Assembly: GCF_032678705.1 (NCBI RefSeq)
Contig: NZ_JAVTSS010000001.1
Location: forward strand, 1,798,001 to 1,862,000
From: Pedobacter frigiditerrae
Lineage (GTDB): Bacteria > Bacteroidota > Bacteroidia > Sphingobacteriales > Sphingobacteriaceae
Length of the DNA: 64,000 bases
Direction of reading: 5' to 3'
Shown here piece by piece: positions 1 to 7,947 of this stretch (the first letter of the stretch is position 1; each line of letters begins with the position of its first letter). The translations under genes and the position numbers were made by a program. A model generated the notes under the pieces. That model saw only the letters and a program-made list of their open reading frames with translations, did no database searches and had not been told where the DNA came from.

Positions 1-1418
1 GTTGTTGCCGCATTGCGGATGTGAAGACCTTTTAAATCTTCGATAATAGCTTTATTTGATGAATTTTCTTTTCCTATAGGAACCCCACCTTTTACTTGTA
101 GGTAGCGAAAACCTGTGTACATAAATTTTGGTCGCCAAGTTTCTAAACCATTACCTTTTAAAATATAAGTAAAGTATGATGGACCACCAAAATTTTTCTG
201 CGTAACAGTTCCATCTGCTTTTAATAATTCGGCTGGCATAATACGAACAGTATCTCCCTTTTTACCTCGAACTTTCAGTTCAATAATTGCTGATGAATTT
301 TGGCCTAAATCATAAACCCATTCACCATTATTTACAGGCTGAATTGTTTTCGCACTAAAATTTTCGAAAATTTTAACTGGTTCTTCTTTTTGTGCATTTA
401 ATTTTGGTCCATCAACAAGCAAAGCTGATTTCCATTTACTATCATCGAATCTTGGTAAATCCCAACCCTTTTGCTCTAAATTGGCATTATAATCTTCGCC
501 ACCATAAATGCTTGAAAATGTAATTGGAGATGGAGTAGTTTTCCAAGAAGAGTTTGAAATAATGTTTGAGCTTGTACCGTCTGTATATTCTATCGCCAAA
601 CGGCAAATCATTTTTGGATAGCCAAACGCTGATTTTAATTTACGATATCTTGAGCTTACAGGAGGAACATAATAAAAACCATTGCCTAACATTACGCCAA
701 CTACGTTTTCTCCTGATTTCAATTGTTTTGTTAAATCATAGGTTACATATAAGGCTTCCTTGTTATATTTTGTCCAACCTGGCGCTAAAAAATCGTCTCC
801 AACTTTTTGCCCATTTAAGCTCATTTCAAAATGTCCTAAACCAGAAATAAAAACTGTTGCTTTTTTTATAGACTTAGTAACGCTAAAACTTTTGCGGAAC
901 ATTGGCAGGATGTTATTTTCCTTGAAAGTATCTTTCTTTCCATCTACCGGAAGATTGGTTTGATTTGAATCTGCAATTTTATCATAAGCAATCCATTGTG
1001 CGCCTTTCCAATCGGCAACAGCTAATAAACCCATCTGCCAAAAAGCTGGTTCGCCCCAAGCAGATGAGCCTTTGTTATCCCAAACCTTAACTTTCCAATA
1101 ATATTTTTTGGTTGACAAAAGCTTTAATCCGTTATATTTTATTTGAATAGACTGATTAGAAGCAAGTTTTTTAGAATCCCAAACATTGCCTTTGTTGTTC
1201 TTTAAGTCGACCAAATTATCTGCTACAATAATTTGATAGGCAGATTGAATAACATTGTATTGTGAAGATTGCAGTTTCCAGCTTAAGGATGGTTTAGCTA
1301 CATCAACCCCTAACGGATTTGTCCTGTATTCGCAAGTTAAATCAATAACTTTTAATTGCTGCCCATAACTGGGAATTGCAATTACAAAAAATAAGAAAGC
1401 GGCTAAAATTCTGTTCAT
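1..1418 (-). CDS. alpha-L-rhamnosidase, GH78 (partial, C-terminus off window)
   Basis: The 5' part of a secreted glycoside hydrolase whose 3' end lies beyond base 1, so about 472 residues are visible. The protein starts with a signal peptide ending near SYGQ (residues 17-20). Next comes an Fn3-like segment containing the pattern TNPLGVD followed by LSWKL, typical of GH78 N-termini. A Bac_rhamnosid_N jelly-roll follows (ISGLGHFEMSLNGQKVGDD, then GWTKYNKE), and then the region ending in FMYTGFRYLQV. The catalytic (alpha/alpha)6 domain has not yet been reached, so catalytic residues cannot be checked. GH78 enzymes release terminal alpha-L-rhamnose from pectin side chains or backbone. It shares its layout with the complete GH78 at 15492-18230. 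It diverges from the IclR gene at 1656, with 237 bp between them. Confidence 0.9.
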   Translation of the reverse strand, partial: MNRILAAFLFFVIAIPSYGQQLKVIDLTCEYRTNPLGVDVAKPSLSWKLQSSQYNVIQSAYQIIVADNLVDLKNNKGNVWDSKKLASNQSIQIKYNGLKLLSTKKYYWKVKVWDNKGSSAWGEPAFWQMGLLAVADWKGAQWIAYDKIADSNQTNLPVDGKKDTFKENNILPMFRKSFSVTKSIKKATVFISGLGHFEMSLNGQKVGDDFLAPGWTKYNKEALYVTYDLTKQLKSGENVVGVMLGNGFYYVPPVSSRYRKLKSAFGYPKMICRLAIEYTDGTSSNIISNSSWKTTPSPITFSSIYGGEDYNANLEQKGWDLPRFDDSKWKSALLVDGPKLNAQKEEPVKIFENFSAKTIQPVNNGEWVYDLGQNSSAIIELKVRGKKGDTVRIMPAELLKADGTVTQKNFGGPSYFTYILKGNGLETWRPKFMYTGFRYLQVKGGVPIGKENSSNKAIIEDLKGLHIRNAAT

Positions 1419-1429
1419 TTTTTAAATAA

Positions 1430-1536
1430 ATTAGCATTGGTTGTTGCTAATATTTAATCGCTATGCGATACAAATAGTATCTGTTTATAATTTGGTTGCT
1501 AATGCTTTAATTACAATAAGCTTCAATTCAAATATA
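1430..1536 (-). promoter_or_regulatory. candidate promoter/operator region of the GH78 gene
   Basis: In the 237-bp divergent spacer, the minus strand reads TATATTTG (bases 1529-1536), an exact match to the Bacteroidota -7 consensus TAnnTTTG. No convincing -33 box was found. Between it and the GH78 start are a perfect inverted repeat GATAC-AAATA-GTATC (1467-1481) and a looser one, ATTAGCA...TGCTAAT (1430-1451). IclR proteins usually bind short palindromes near their own gene, so the first is a plausible operator for the adjacent regulator. This is inference from position and symmetry only. Confidence 0.35.
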
Positions 1537-1616
1537 AATGTTTTTTTTAAATATGAAGCTTTTTATAGCTAAAAAAATTACCTACCTTGAAAAATAATAA
1601 ATTACAAAGCATTTTG

Positions 1617-1624
1617 TATGTTTG
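1617..1624 (+). promoter_or_regulatory. candidate -7 box of the IclR gene
   Basis: TATGTTTG matches the Bacteroidota -7 consensus TAnnTTTG and lies 32 bp before the IclR start codon. No TTTG-type -33 element sits at the usual distance, so the call rests on one short motif. Confidence 0.25.
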
Positions 1625-1655
1625 AAAAACTAACCATTAAAATTTATTTGGTACA

Positions 1656-2438
1656 ATGAACGAAAATGAATCAAAATATCAGGCTCCCGCTCTCGATAAA
1701 GGACTTGATATATTAGAATACCTTTCAGCCCAATCAATTCCTCTTTCTCAGTCGGAAATTGCCATCGGAATTGATAAAACTCCAAATGAAATTTACAGGA
1801 TGTTGATGAGCTTAGAGAGCCGTGGCTACATTTTAAGGGATGAAGTTTCGGGCAAATACCGTTTATCTTTAAAGCTTTTTTATCTTTCACATCGCCACTC
1901 TCCTGTAGATGAATTGAGAAAAGCTGCACAGTTTCCTTTAGAAGAATTGGCCGATACAGTTAGACAATCTTGCCACTTGAGCATTTTATACATGAATCAA
2001 GTGATGGTAATTATCCACGCAAAAAGTCCGGGTCCAATTGCACTTTCTATTGAAGAAGGAAACCTATTTCCATTGCCTTTAACTGCCTCTGGTAAAGTTT
2101 TATTGGCATATATGAATGAAGCAGAGCGAAGCACAGTTTTAAAAGCTAATCCGATTTACAAGAAATATCCAAAACCTAAAAGGGATGAATTTTTGGCATC
2201 TTTAGCCAATATCAAAGAAACTGGAGCTTATTTTAAACCCAGTGATTTAGCAGAAGGTGTTTCAGATATTTCACTTCCTATAGGAAAACACAGTACAAAT
2301 GGTATTATTGCTTGTTTAACCATCTCCATGCTAAGCACTTTAAATATTAACAAGAATATAAAGAACGATGAGATATTAGCTGAAGCTAATAAATGTGTTA
2401 AAAAAATTGAGCAAAGGATTGGGGTTTTAGGGTTGTAA
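1656..2438 (+). CDS. IclR family transcriptional regulator
   Basis: A 260-residue regulator, the usual size of the IclR family. Residues about 10-70 form the winged helix-turn-helix (ALDKGLDILEYL, then the recognition-helix region IYRMLMSLESRGYIL and the wing GKYRLSLKLF). Residues about 85-255 form the ligand-binding IclR domain, with the typical SGKVLLAYM segment. It is one of the few plus-strand genes in a minus-strand catabolic locus and is divergent from a GH78 rhamnosidase. A local role in sensing a pectin-derived sugar or sugar acid is likely by analogy with KdgR-type IclR proteins. The effector cannot be inferred. The ATG at 1656 was chosen because the HTH begins about 10 residues later and no upstream in-frame start fits better. 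Confidence 0.9.
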   Translation: MNENESKYQAPALDKGLDILEYLSAQSIPLSQSEIAIGIDKTPNEIYRMLMSLESRGYILRDEVSGKYRLSLKLFYLSHRHSPVDELRKAAQFPLEELADTVRQSCHLSILYMNQVMVIIHAKSPGPIALSIEEGNLFPLPLTASGKVLLAYMNEAERSTVLKANPIYKKYPKPKRDEFLASLANIKETGAYFKPSDLAEGVSDISLPIGKHSTNGIIACLTISMLSTLNINKNIKNDEILAEANKCVKKIEQRIGVLGL

Positions 2439-2456
2439 AATCCTTTCTTCCTTTCA

Positions 2457-2563
2457 CGTCATTTCGACCTTAGAAGAAATCTCCAAGCCTCTTGACCAGT
2501 AGCTCCAATTTAGCATAGCTCATTAGCTTGCAGATTTCTCCTCGTTCCTCGTTCGAAATGACG
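2457..2563. repeat. dispersed palindromic element, CGTCATTTCGA type
   Basis: Ends are CGTCATTTCGA and TCGAAATGACG, a perfect 11-bp inverted repeat about 107 bp apart. It lies between the convergent IclR and GH78 genes, so it may also act as a bidirectional transcript end. A relative occurs at 43846-43924. It resembles the CGTCATTGCGAG family found elsewhere in the window but has a different end sequence. Confidence 0.7.
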
Positions 2564-2577
2564 GTTTATTTTAAGTT

Positions 2578-4743
2578 CTACCCTTGATACTTCACCAAAT
2601 ACTCCACTCCTTTTTGTATCGTTACTTCGTACAAACCTTTTGAGATTTCTTTCACTTCTGTCCCGCTTACAATGGGTTTAATAGTGCTTTTAAATCTCAA
2701 TTTCCCAACACCATCTGCTGCTTTAACTTTTATTTCTTTCTTACTAACAGAAACAGCAATTTCTCCATTGTTGGTTGGAACCTTGCCTTCCATCCATTCT
2801 AAACCACCCAAATTTGGTTCTACAATATAAGTTTGATAAGCTGCTGAAGTTGGTTTAACTCCCAAATAATATTTACCTAATAAATAAATCGGACTAGCGC
2901 CCCAAGCATGGCATAAACTTTTACCAAATGGTCTACCATACATTGCTAAATGTTCTGTGTCTTTCTTTGCAGGATTATATTCTTCCCAAAATGAGGTTGC
3001 ACCTAGTTTTAACATTCCACCCCAATAATTTTTCATTTCTTTTAAAACATATGGTTGTTCACCCATTGCACAAAGGGCTTCAAGTTCATAAAAACGCATA
3101 TAAGGAGTTGTAATTTTTGCAACTTTATCATTCAACAACACATTCTTTTTTACTTCTAATTTTTGTGCTGGTGTAAAATAATCGAAGAAGATGCCGAACA
3201 TATTAGCATAACGAGTTACATTATCGGTCTGCTTTCCATTAATACGGCTATGAACCAAAGCTTGTTTAGTTGGGTTCCAGTACAAGGCAAATATTTTGGC
3301 CTTTAAAGCTGCTGCCTGTTTAGAATAGATAGCTGCACTTGCATTATCATTAGCCAATTTTGCACACAAAGCCATTGTTTCTAAACTTCTGCAATACAAT
3401 AACTGCTCAAAACTAACTTCTCCTTCTTTACTTAATTTATCTGCCCAATCGATAAAAATCCAATCTCCAGGCATCCATTCTAATAAACCATTTTTGTTTT
3501 TACGACCATCAATGTAAGTCATTAAGGTTTTCATCCTTGGATAAATATCTTCTACAAATTTCTTATCTCCAGAATATTGATAATAATCATAAATACCTAA
3601 AAACCAATAAAATGAATAATCCATAATGGTATTAATGTGAGCTGTAACAGGGTCCTTTCCACGCTGTGCCCACAAGGTTCTTTTAACTGTTGATGCATCA
3701 AAAAACGAATAATAATTCATTAAATAACTTTGGTAAGCATCACCACTCCAAACCCATCTGTCACGTTTAATTCCATCTATAAAAAATTCTCTGGTGTTAA
3801 GCTGGAAAGTGTATTTAGATACGTCATAAATCTTATTCAATTCAGCATCAGAGCTTTTAAAACTTCCACGTTCTGCCACAGGCGAATATTCATAAAGCAT
3901 GGAAACCGAATCAAGTGATACAGAACCTTCTGATTGAACATTTACATATCTAAATGCCTTAGAAAGTATCATTATTGAATCAGTCTTTTTCGATAAATCA
4001 AGTTCCAATAAATCTAATGTTTCGCATTTATCAACTGATAAAGCTTCTTCTTTCGATTCACCATAATAGATGTTTAATTTGCCTTTTCCTTTTAATCCAT
4101 GAACTTTAATAAAACCGAAAGTTTCTTTGCCAAAATCTGAAACAAAGCCTTTGTTTACTTTATCAGTTTTAACTGCAAACATTGGAGTTGTTGGCAGCTT
4201 AAATTTTGAAGGTGGTGTTAATGGGTCAGTTAAATTCCAAGTTCCTGCATTAACGAAGGTTGTTCCAGATTTATCTGAAGTTTTTCCGCTCGCATCAATC
4301 CATTCTTTATCTTCAAAAGTGGTTAACCAAGTCTCATCAGAAACCACAGTTTTTCCTTGTACAAAAATGGCTGGTACTTGAGCTGTGCTATAAACTTTTA
4401 AGCTTAATTTATGCTTACCTGCAGGGATGGTAATCGTTTTTGGAAAACCAGTTATCGCCTGTCCATCAATTTTAACATTATAAGTTCCCTCTACATAAAG
4501 TTTAACTTCTTCGGCCGTTGCCAAATTAAATTCCTTATGAAAATCTACTAAAACGAAGTGACTATCCATTTTCCAGAACACTGGGAAGAATGAACCTCTT
4601 TCTGTTCTTCGGTTTTGCATTACATTGCTCATGTAAATATCAAAATCTCCTGGATACCATATCCAACTCGCTTTTTGAGCGAAAATTGGAAGGGTTAAAA
4701 AACTTAAAATTACAAGAAGGGTTAATTTTTTAAAATTTTTCAT
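2578..4743 (-). CDS. alpha-L-rhamnosidase-like glycoside hydrolase, GH78
   Basis: A secreted 721-residue enzyme with a signal peptide ending near PIFAQ (residues 19-23). Residues about 25-290 form beta-sandwich domains. The (alpha/alpha)6 barrel starts near residue 300 and has the GH78-type motif DGIKRDRWVWSGD (323-335). The second catalytic-acid region is GATSFWEEYN (581-590). A C-terminal beta-sandwich (about 640-721) ends the protein. It is shorter than classical GH78 enzymes (about 900 residues) because the Fn3 and Bac_rhamnosid_N modules are reduced. GH78 removes alpha-L-rhamnose, and periplasmic action on pectic oligosaccharides is expected. The minus-strand neighbour upstream is an SSS transporter. 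The catalytic roles are assigned by family resemblance. Confidence 0.85.
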   Translation of the reverse strand: MKNFKKLTLLVILSFLTLPIFAQKASWIWYPGDFDIYMSNVMQNRRTERGSFFPVFWKMDSHFVLVDFHKEFNLATAEEVKLYVEGTYNVKIDGQAITGFPKTITIPAGKHKLSLKVYSTAQVPAIFVQGKTVVSDETWLTTFEDKEWIDASGKTSDKSGTTFVNAGTWNLTDPLTPPSKFKLPTTPMFAVKTDKVNKGFVSDFGKETFGFIKVHGLKGKGKLNIYYGESKEEALSVDKCETLDLLELDLSKKTDSIMILSKAFRYVNVQSEGSVSLDSVSMLYEYSPVAERGSFKSSDAELNKIYDVSKYTFQLNTREFFIDGIKRDRWVWSGDAYQSYLMNYYSFFDASTVKRTLWAQRGKDPVTAHINTIMDYSFYWFLGIYDYYQYSGDKKFVEDIYPRMKTLMTYIDGRKNKNGLLEWMPGDWIFIDWADKLSKEGEVSFEQLLYCRSLETMALCAKLANDNASAAIYSKQAAALKAKIFALYWNPTKQALVHSRINGKQTDNVTRYANMFGIFFDYFTPAQKLEVKKNVLLNDKVAKITTPYMRFYELEALCAMGEQPYVLKEMKNYWGGMLKLGATSFWEEYNPAKKDTEHLAMYGRPFGKSLCHAWGASPIYLLGKYYLGVKPTSAAYQTYIVEPNLGGLEWMEGKVPTNNGEIAVSVSKKEIKVKAADGVGKLRFKSTIKPIVSGTEVKEISKGLYEVTIQKGVEYLVKYQG

Positions 4744-4882
4744 ATTGTTACTTTTTAGTATTGACTAGGTTTAAATTTTGTTGCCTAGGAAGGAAATCCT
4801 CAACATAGGGCTTCTTCAGCCGTGACAATCTGTCTATGTATTGGTTTTATTCCACCCTTGCCTCTCCTCTCATTCCATTGCT

Positions 4883-4928
4883 CTAGCAGATTGCTTCGGG
4901 CGATGAAAAATCGACCCTCGCAATGACG
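4883..4928. repeat. partial copy of CGTCATTGCGAG repeat family
   Basis: Only the right half is clear: AGCAGATTGCTTCGGGCGAT, then GAAAAATCGACCCTCGCAATGACG. It lies in the 193-bp gap between the GH78 and SSS genes. Confidence 0.7.
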
Positions 4929-4936
4929 CTACTTAT

Positions 4937-6526
4937 TTAATGTCCGTTAAAGAAAATGTAAAGTAATATCATAATGATGGTTAATGCGCCAAAAGAAATC
5001 CAAACTCTACGAGTTGGTTTTTCAATATTGGCTTGGTGTTCTTCATTTATGGTATATACCGATGGTGATTTATCCGCTAGTGAAATAATTATAGATAGGA
5101 ATGCTAGTAGTGCGAAAATCAGGAAAGATAAAACCATATAATGTGGCCAAAAATCATACTTAGATGAAGGTAAAACCCATAAATAACAAACACCAATTCC
5201 TAAGCTGATGATAGAACCAATTGAAAGTGTAAAATTGACTGCTTTTTTTGTTGTTCTTTTCCAAAATACAGTTGATAAAAACACTACTGATAGTGGTGGA
5301 GCGATAAAACCAAGCACTGCTTGAAATACATCAAATAACTTAAGTCCTTTGATATTATCTATGGCTAAGGCTACAAAAATGGCAAAAAGGCAACCTGCAA
5401 TAACCGTTAATCTGCCCACTTTAATAATTTCTTTTGTAGTTGCTTTTGGATTGATTTTTTTCACATAAACATCCATTGTAAAAACCGTACTTAAAGAATT
5501 TAGGCAAGAGCCGATTGTACCTACCAAAACGGCAATAAGCACTACGATAACCAATCCGTTCATTCCAGGAGGAAATAAATTGGTTACCATCGTCATGTAA
5601 GCCATATCTGGGTTGGCTAAACCTGGATACAAAACATAACACAATATGCCTGTTATTATAAAAAGTGGTAATGATAATATTTTAAGCCATCCAATAAAAC
5701 TAACGCCTAATTGTCCCTGTTCTAGGTTTTTTGCACCCAAAACAGATTGAACCATCGATTGGTCGGTACAGAAAAAGGCTACAGCAGAGACTGGATAACC
5801 CAACAAAATTGCATACCATGGATATTGTGGGTCGCTAGCAGGTTGTGCTAAATTCCAAAAATGTTTAGGAGTTTTTTCATATAGCGCTGCTATTCCTCCT
5901 ACTTTTTCTAAACCTAAATAAGTCAACGCTAATGAGACGCAAATCAACAATATCATTTGGAAAACGTTTACTTTGGCAATAGCCTTTAATCCGCCAAAAA
6001 ACGCAAACAAGCCTGCAAAAGCTACTAAAACAGTAACTGATTGCCACATCGGAATGCCTAAAATTTGTCTAACTAAAACCCCGCCTGCAAATAAACCTAA
6101 TGACAACCAAGAAATTAAAATTTTTACTAATGCGTACCAAGCCAAGATGTTTTGGGTAGAATCTCCATATCTGTTTCCCATAAACTCGGGCATTGTACTC
6201 ACTTTTGCAGCTAAATATTTTGGTGCAAATACAATGGCTAAGAGGAATAGGAAAATAAACGCATACCATTCGAAGTTTACGGCAACAATACCTGTAGCAT
6301 AGCCGATACTTGCAAATGCAACTAACATAGACGGACCGACATTTGTGCCCCACATGTTAAAACCAATGCTACTCCAATTCAAGGACTTATTGGCTAGGAA
6401 TAGGCTTTCATCAGCTTTTTTGCCTTTTGAAAAGCTGGCTCGGTACCCGATAACCACTAAAATAACGAGATATGCAATTACAATGATGTAATCTAATGTC
6501 GTTAAACGTTCTACAATGTTGCCCAT
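4937..6526 (-). CDS. sodium:solute symporter (SSS family)
   Basis: A polytopic inner-membrane carrier of about 529 residues with roughly 13-14 hydrophobic segments. The N-terminal TLDYIIVIAYLVILVVIG segment and the later pattern AVLVGTIGSCLNSLSTVFTMD are typical of Na+/sugar symporters of the SSS family. It most likely imports a monosaccharide or uronate released by the locus enzymes; the substrate cannot be read from sequence. An in-frame ATG 15 codons upstream (6571) would add an unlikely hydrophilic tail, so the ATG at 6526 (MGNIVERL) is preferred. It lies between repeat elements and next to a GH78 and a Gfo/Idh/MocA oxidoreductase. A second, divergent SSS carrier lies at 44969-46525. Confidence 0.88.
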   Translation of the reverse strand: MGNIVERLTTLDYIIVIAYLVILVVIGYRASFSKGKKADESLFLANKSLNWSSIGFNMWGTNVGPSMLVAFASIGYATGIVAVNFEWYAFIFLFLLAIVFAPKYLAAKVSTMPEFMGNRYGDSTQNILAWYALVKILISWLSLGLFAGGVLVRQILGIPMWQSVTVLVAFAGLFAFFGGLKAIAKVNVFQMILLICVSLALTYLGLEKVGGIAALYEKTPKHFWNLAQPASDPQYPWYAILLGYPVSAVAFFCTDQSMVQSVLGAKNLEQGQLGVSFIGWLKILSLPLFIITGILCYVLYPGLANPDMAYMTMVTNLFPPGMNGLVIVVLIAVLVGTIGSCLNSLSTVFTMDVYVKKINPKATTKEIIKVGRLTVIAGCLFAIFVALAIDNIKGLKLFDVFQAVLGFIAPPLSVVFLSTVFWKRTTKKAVNFTLSIGSIISLGIGVCYLWVLPSSKYDFWPHYMVLSFLIFALLAFLSIIISLADKSPSVYTINEEHQANIEKPTRRVWISFGALTIIMILLYIFFNGH

Positions 6527-6591
6527 ATTTGGTTTGTTAATTTTGATTTCCTTGGTTGGTGTCCCCACCAACCAATCATATTATTCTTTTC

Positions 6592-6701
6592 TTCATTGCG
6601 AGGAGAAACGCCTAAGCAATCTGCTAGTGGGTAGGGAAAAGTTACCCATCACACAAAGCAGATTGTTTCGTCCCGATGAAAAATCGGGACTCGCAATGAC
6701 G
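6592..6701. repeat. CGTCATTGCGAG family repeat, full copy
   Basis: The left arm has TTCATTGCGAGG and AAGCAATCTGCTAGTG. The right arm has AAGCAGATTG and ends in CTCGCAATGACG. Nested inside is a second stem, TCCCGAT-GAAAA-ATCGGGA. It fills most of the gap between the SSS and oxidoreductase genes. Confidence 0.8.
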
Positions 6702-6710
6702 ACACCTCTT

Positions 6711-7799
6711 TTACAATCCTATCTCCTCTTTCGAAATATTATATTCTTTTAAAATATCATCAATCTTTACTGGCAAACCAGTTTCTAGCGACCTATCCAT
6801 CGCTTGTAGTAAAGCAACTGTACCAATTCCTTCTTTTAAATCTGGATAGGCAACTGTGTTATTGTTGATGCTATCTGCAAAGTATTCTAAGTAATTTTGG
6901 TACTCACCAGCGTGATGACTTTGCCCTTCGAAACGAAAATAATGTTTTAAAGTCGCATCACCCCAAACCACAATTTTTTCTTCCCCAGTTTTATCGGTTA
7001 CTGCATAACGCAATTCATGGTAATCTGCCTGACTAGCACCCTCTGTGCATCTTAAAATGGTACTCATTCCGCTATCGCGATAAGCAGGTTGTGTTGGGCC
7101 AGTATAAGCTCCACTTACACGGGCAATTCTTCCATCTTTTGCCTTAAAAATGAAATGCATGGTATCTTGATTTTTCAATCCAGCCTTGCTGCCATTACTG
7201 CTCAGCATTCCATAACCCATTACTTCTTCGATATTTGGCAAGTACCAACGTATAAAATCCACAGGATGACTTAAACCACCATACAACCATTTAAAAGATT
7301 GTTTTAGCGACCAGCCTTTTTCTAAAAACCATCTGTGGTCTGCGTGATATTGCGCTTCAATAGTTATTAATTCACCTATTAATCCCTCTTCAAAATCTTT
7401 TCTCTGGCGTTTTGCAGGTTCAAAAAAACGTGAACTTTGTCCAACAAAAATTTTCTTTCCAGATTGCTTACTGATTTCTAATAATTCTTTTGCTTTAGCT
7501 AAATCATCAATAAAAGGTTTAGTGCAAATAACGTGTTTACCGTGAAGCAAAGCTTGTTTAATATGTTCGGCGTGTAAATGGTCTGGGGTATAAATAGCAA
7601 TTACATCAATTTCTTTATTATCCAGCATTTGCTGATAATTGGTAGTGTAATGATGAAAATCGAATTCTTTTGCTCTTGCTTTACAGGCTTCTTCACTTAA
7701 ATCGGACATGGTGACAAGCTCATAAGATTTACTAGCTAATGCTGCAGAAATCGTACTTCTTCCTTCTCCTAAACCTAAAATTCCTAGTTTTAATTTCAT
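6711..7799 (-). CDS. Gfo/Idh/MocA family oxidoreductase
   Basis: About 362 residues, normal for the family. The N-terminal Rossmann fold shows GILGLGEG (residues 6-13), and the family's catalytic-lysine motif appears as TKPF (93-96; usually EKP). The C-terminal alpha/beta substrate domain includes WLYGGLSHPVDFIRWYLP. There is no signal peptide, so it is cytoplasmic. Members oxidise or reduce sugars or sugar derivatives with NAD(P). Here it probably processes a sugar released by the locus, near a sugar epimerase-like gene (10646) and an SSS importer. The ATG at 7799 (MKLKLGILG) puts the nucleotide-binding strand at the N-terminus. The upstream in-frame ATG at 7820 lies inside the repeat element and is disfavoured. 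Confidence 0.88.
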   Translation of the reverse strand: MKLKLGILGLGEGRSTISAALASKSYELVTMSDLSEEACKARAKEFDFHHYTTNYQQMLDNKEIDVIAIYTPDHLHAEHIKQALLHGKHVICTKPFIDDLAKAKELLEISKQSGKKIFVGQSSRFFEPAKRQRKDFEEGLIGELITIEAQYHADHRWFLEKGWSLKQSFKWLYGGLSHPVDFIRWYLPNIEEVMGYGMLSSNGSKAGLKNQDTMHFIFKAKDGRIARVSGAYTGPTQPAYRDSGMSTILRCTEGASQADYHELRYAVTDKTGEEKIVVWGDATLKHYFRFEGQSHHAGEYQNYLEYFADSINNNTVAYPDLKEGIGTVALLQAMDRSLETGLPVKIDDILKEYNISKEEIGL

Positions 7800-7814
7800 T
7801 TTAATTACGTTTTT

Positions 7815-7943
7815 CGTCATTGCGAGGGTCGATTTTTCATCGCCCGAAGCAATCTCCTTTGTTTAATGGACTTTACAAACCCTAAACAGTTATTTAATAA
7901 TTTTCCCTCGCTCTAGCAGATAGCTTCGTGCCTCGCAATGACG
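7815..7943. repeat. CGTCATTGCGAG family repeat, full copy
   Basis: Starts CGTCATTGCGAGGG and ends CTCGCAATGACG. Internal arms are AAGCAATCT and AGCAGATAGCTTCG. It overlaps the discarded upstream start of the oxidoreductase at 7820. Confidence 0.8.
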
Positions 7944-7947
7944 CTCT

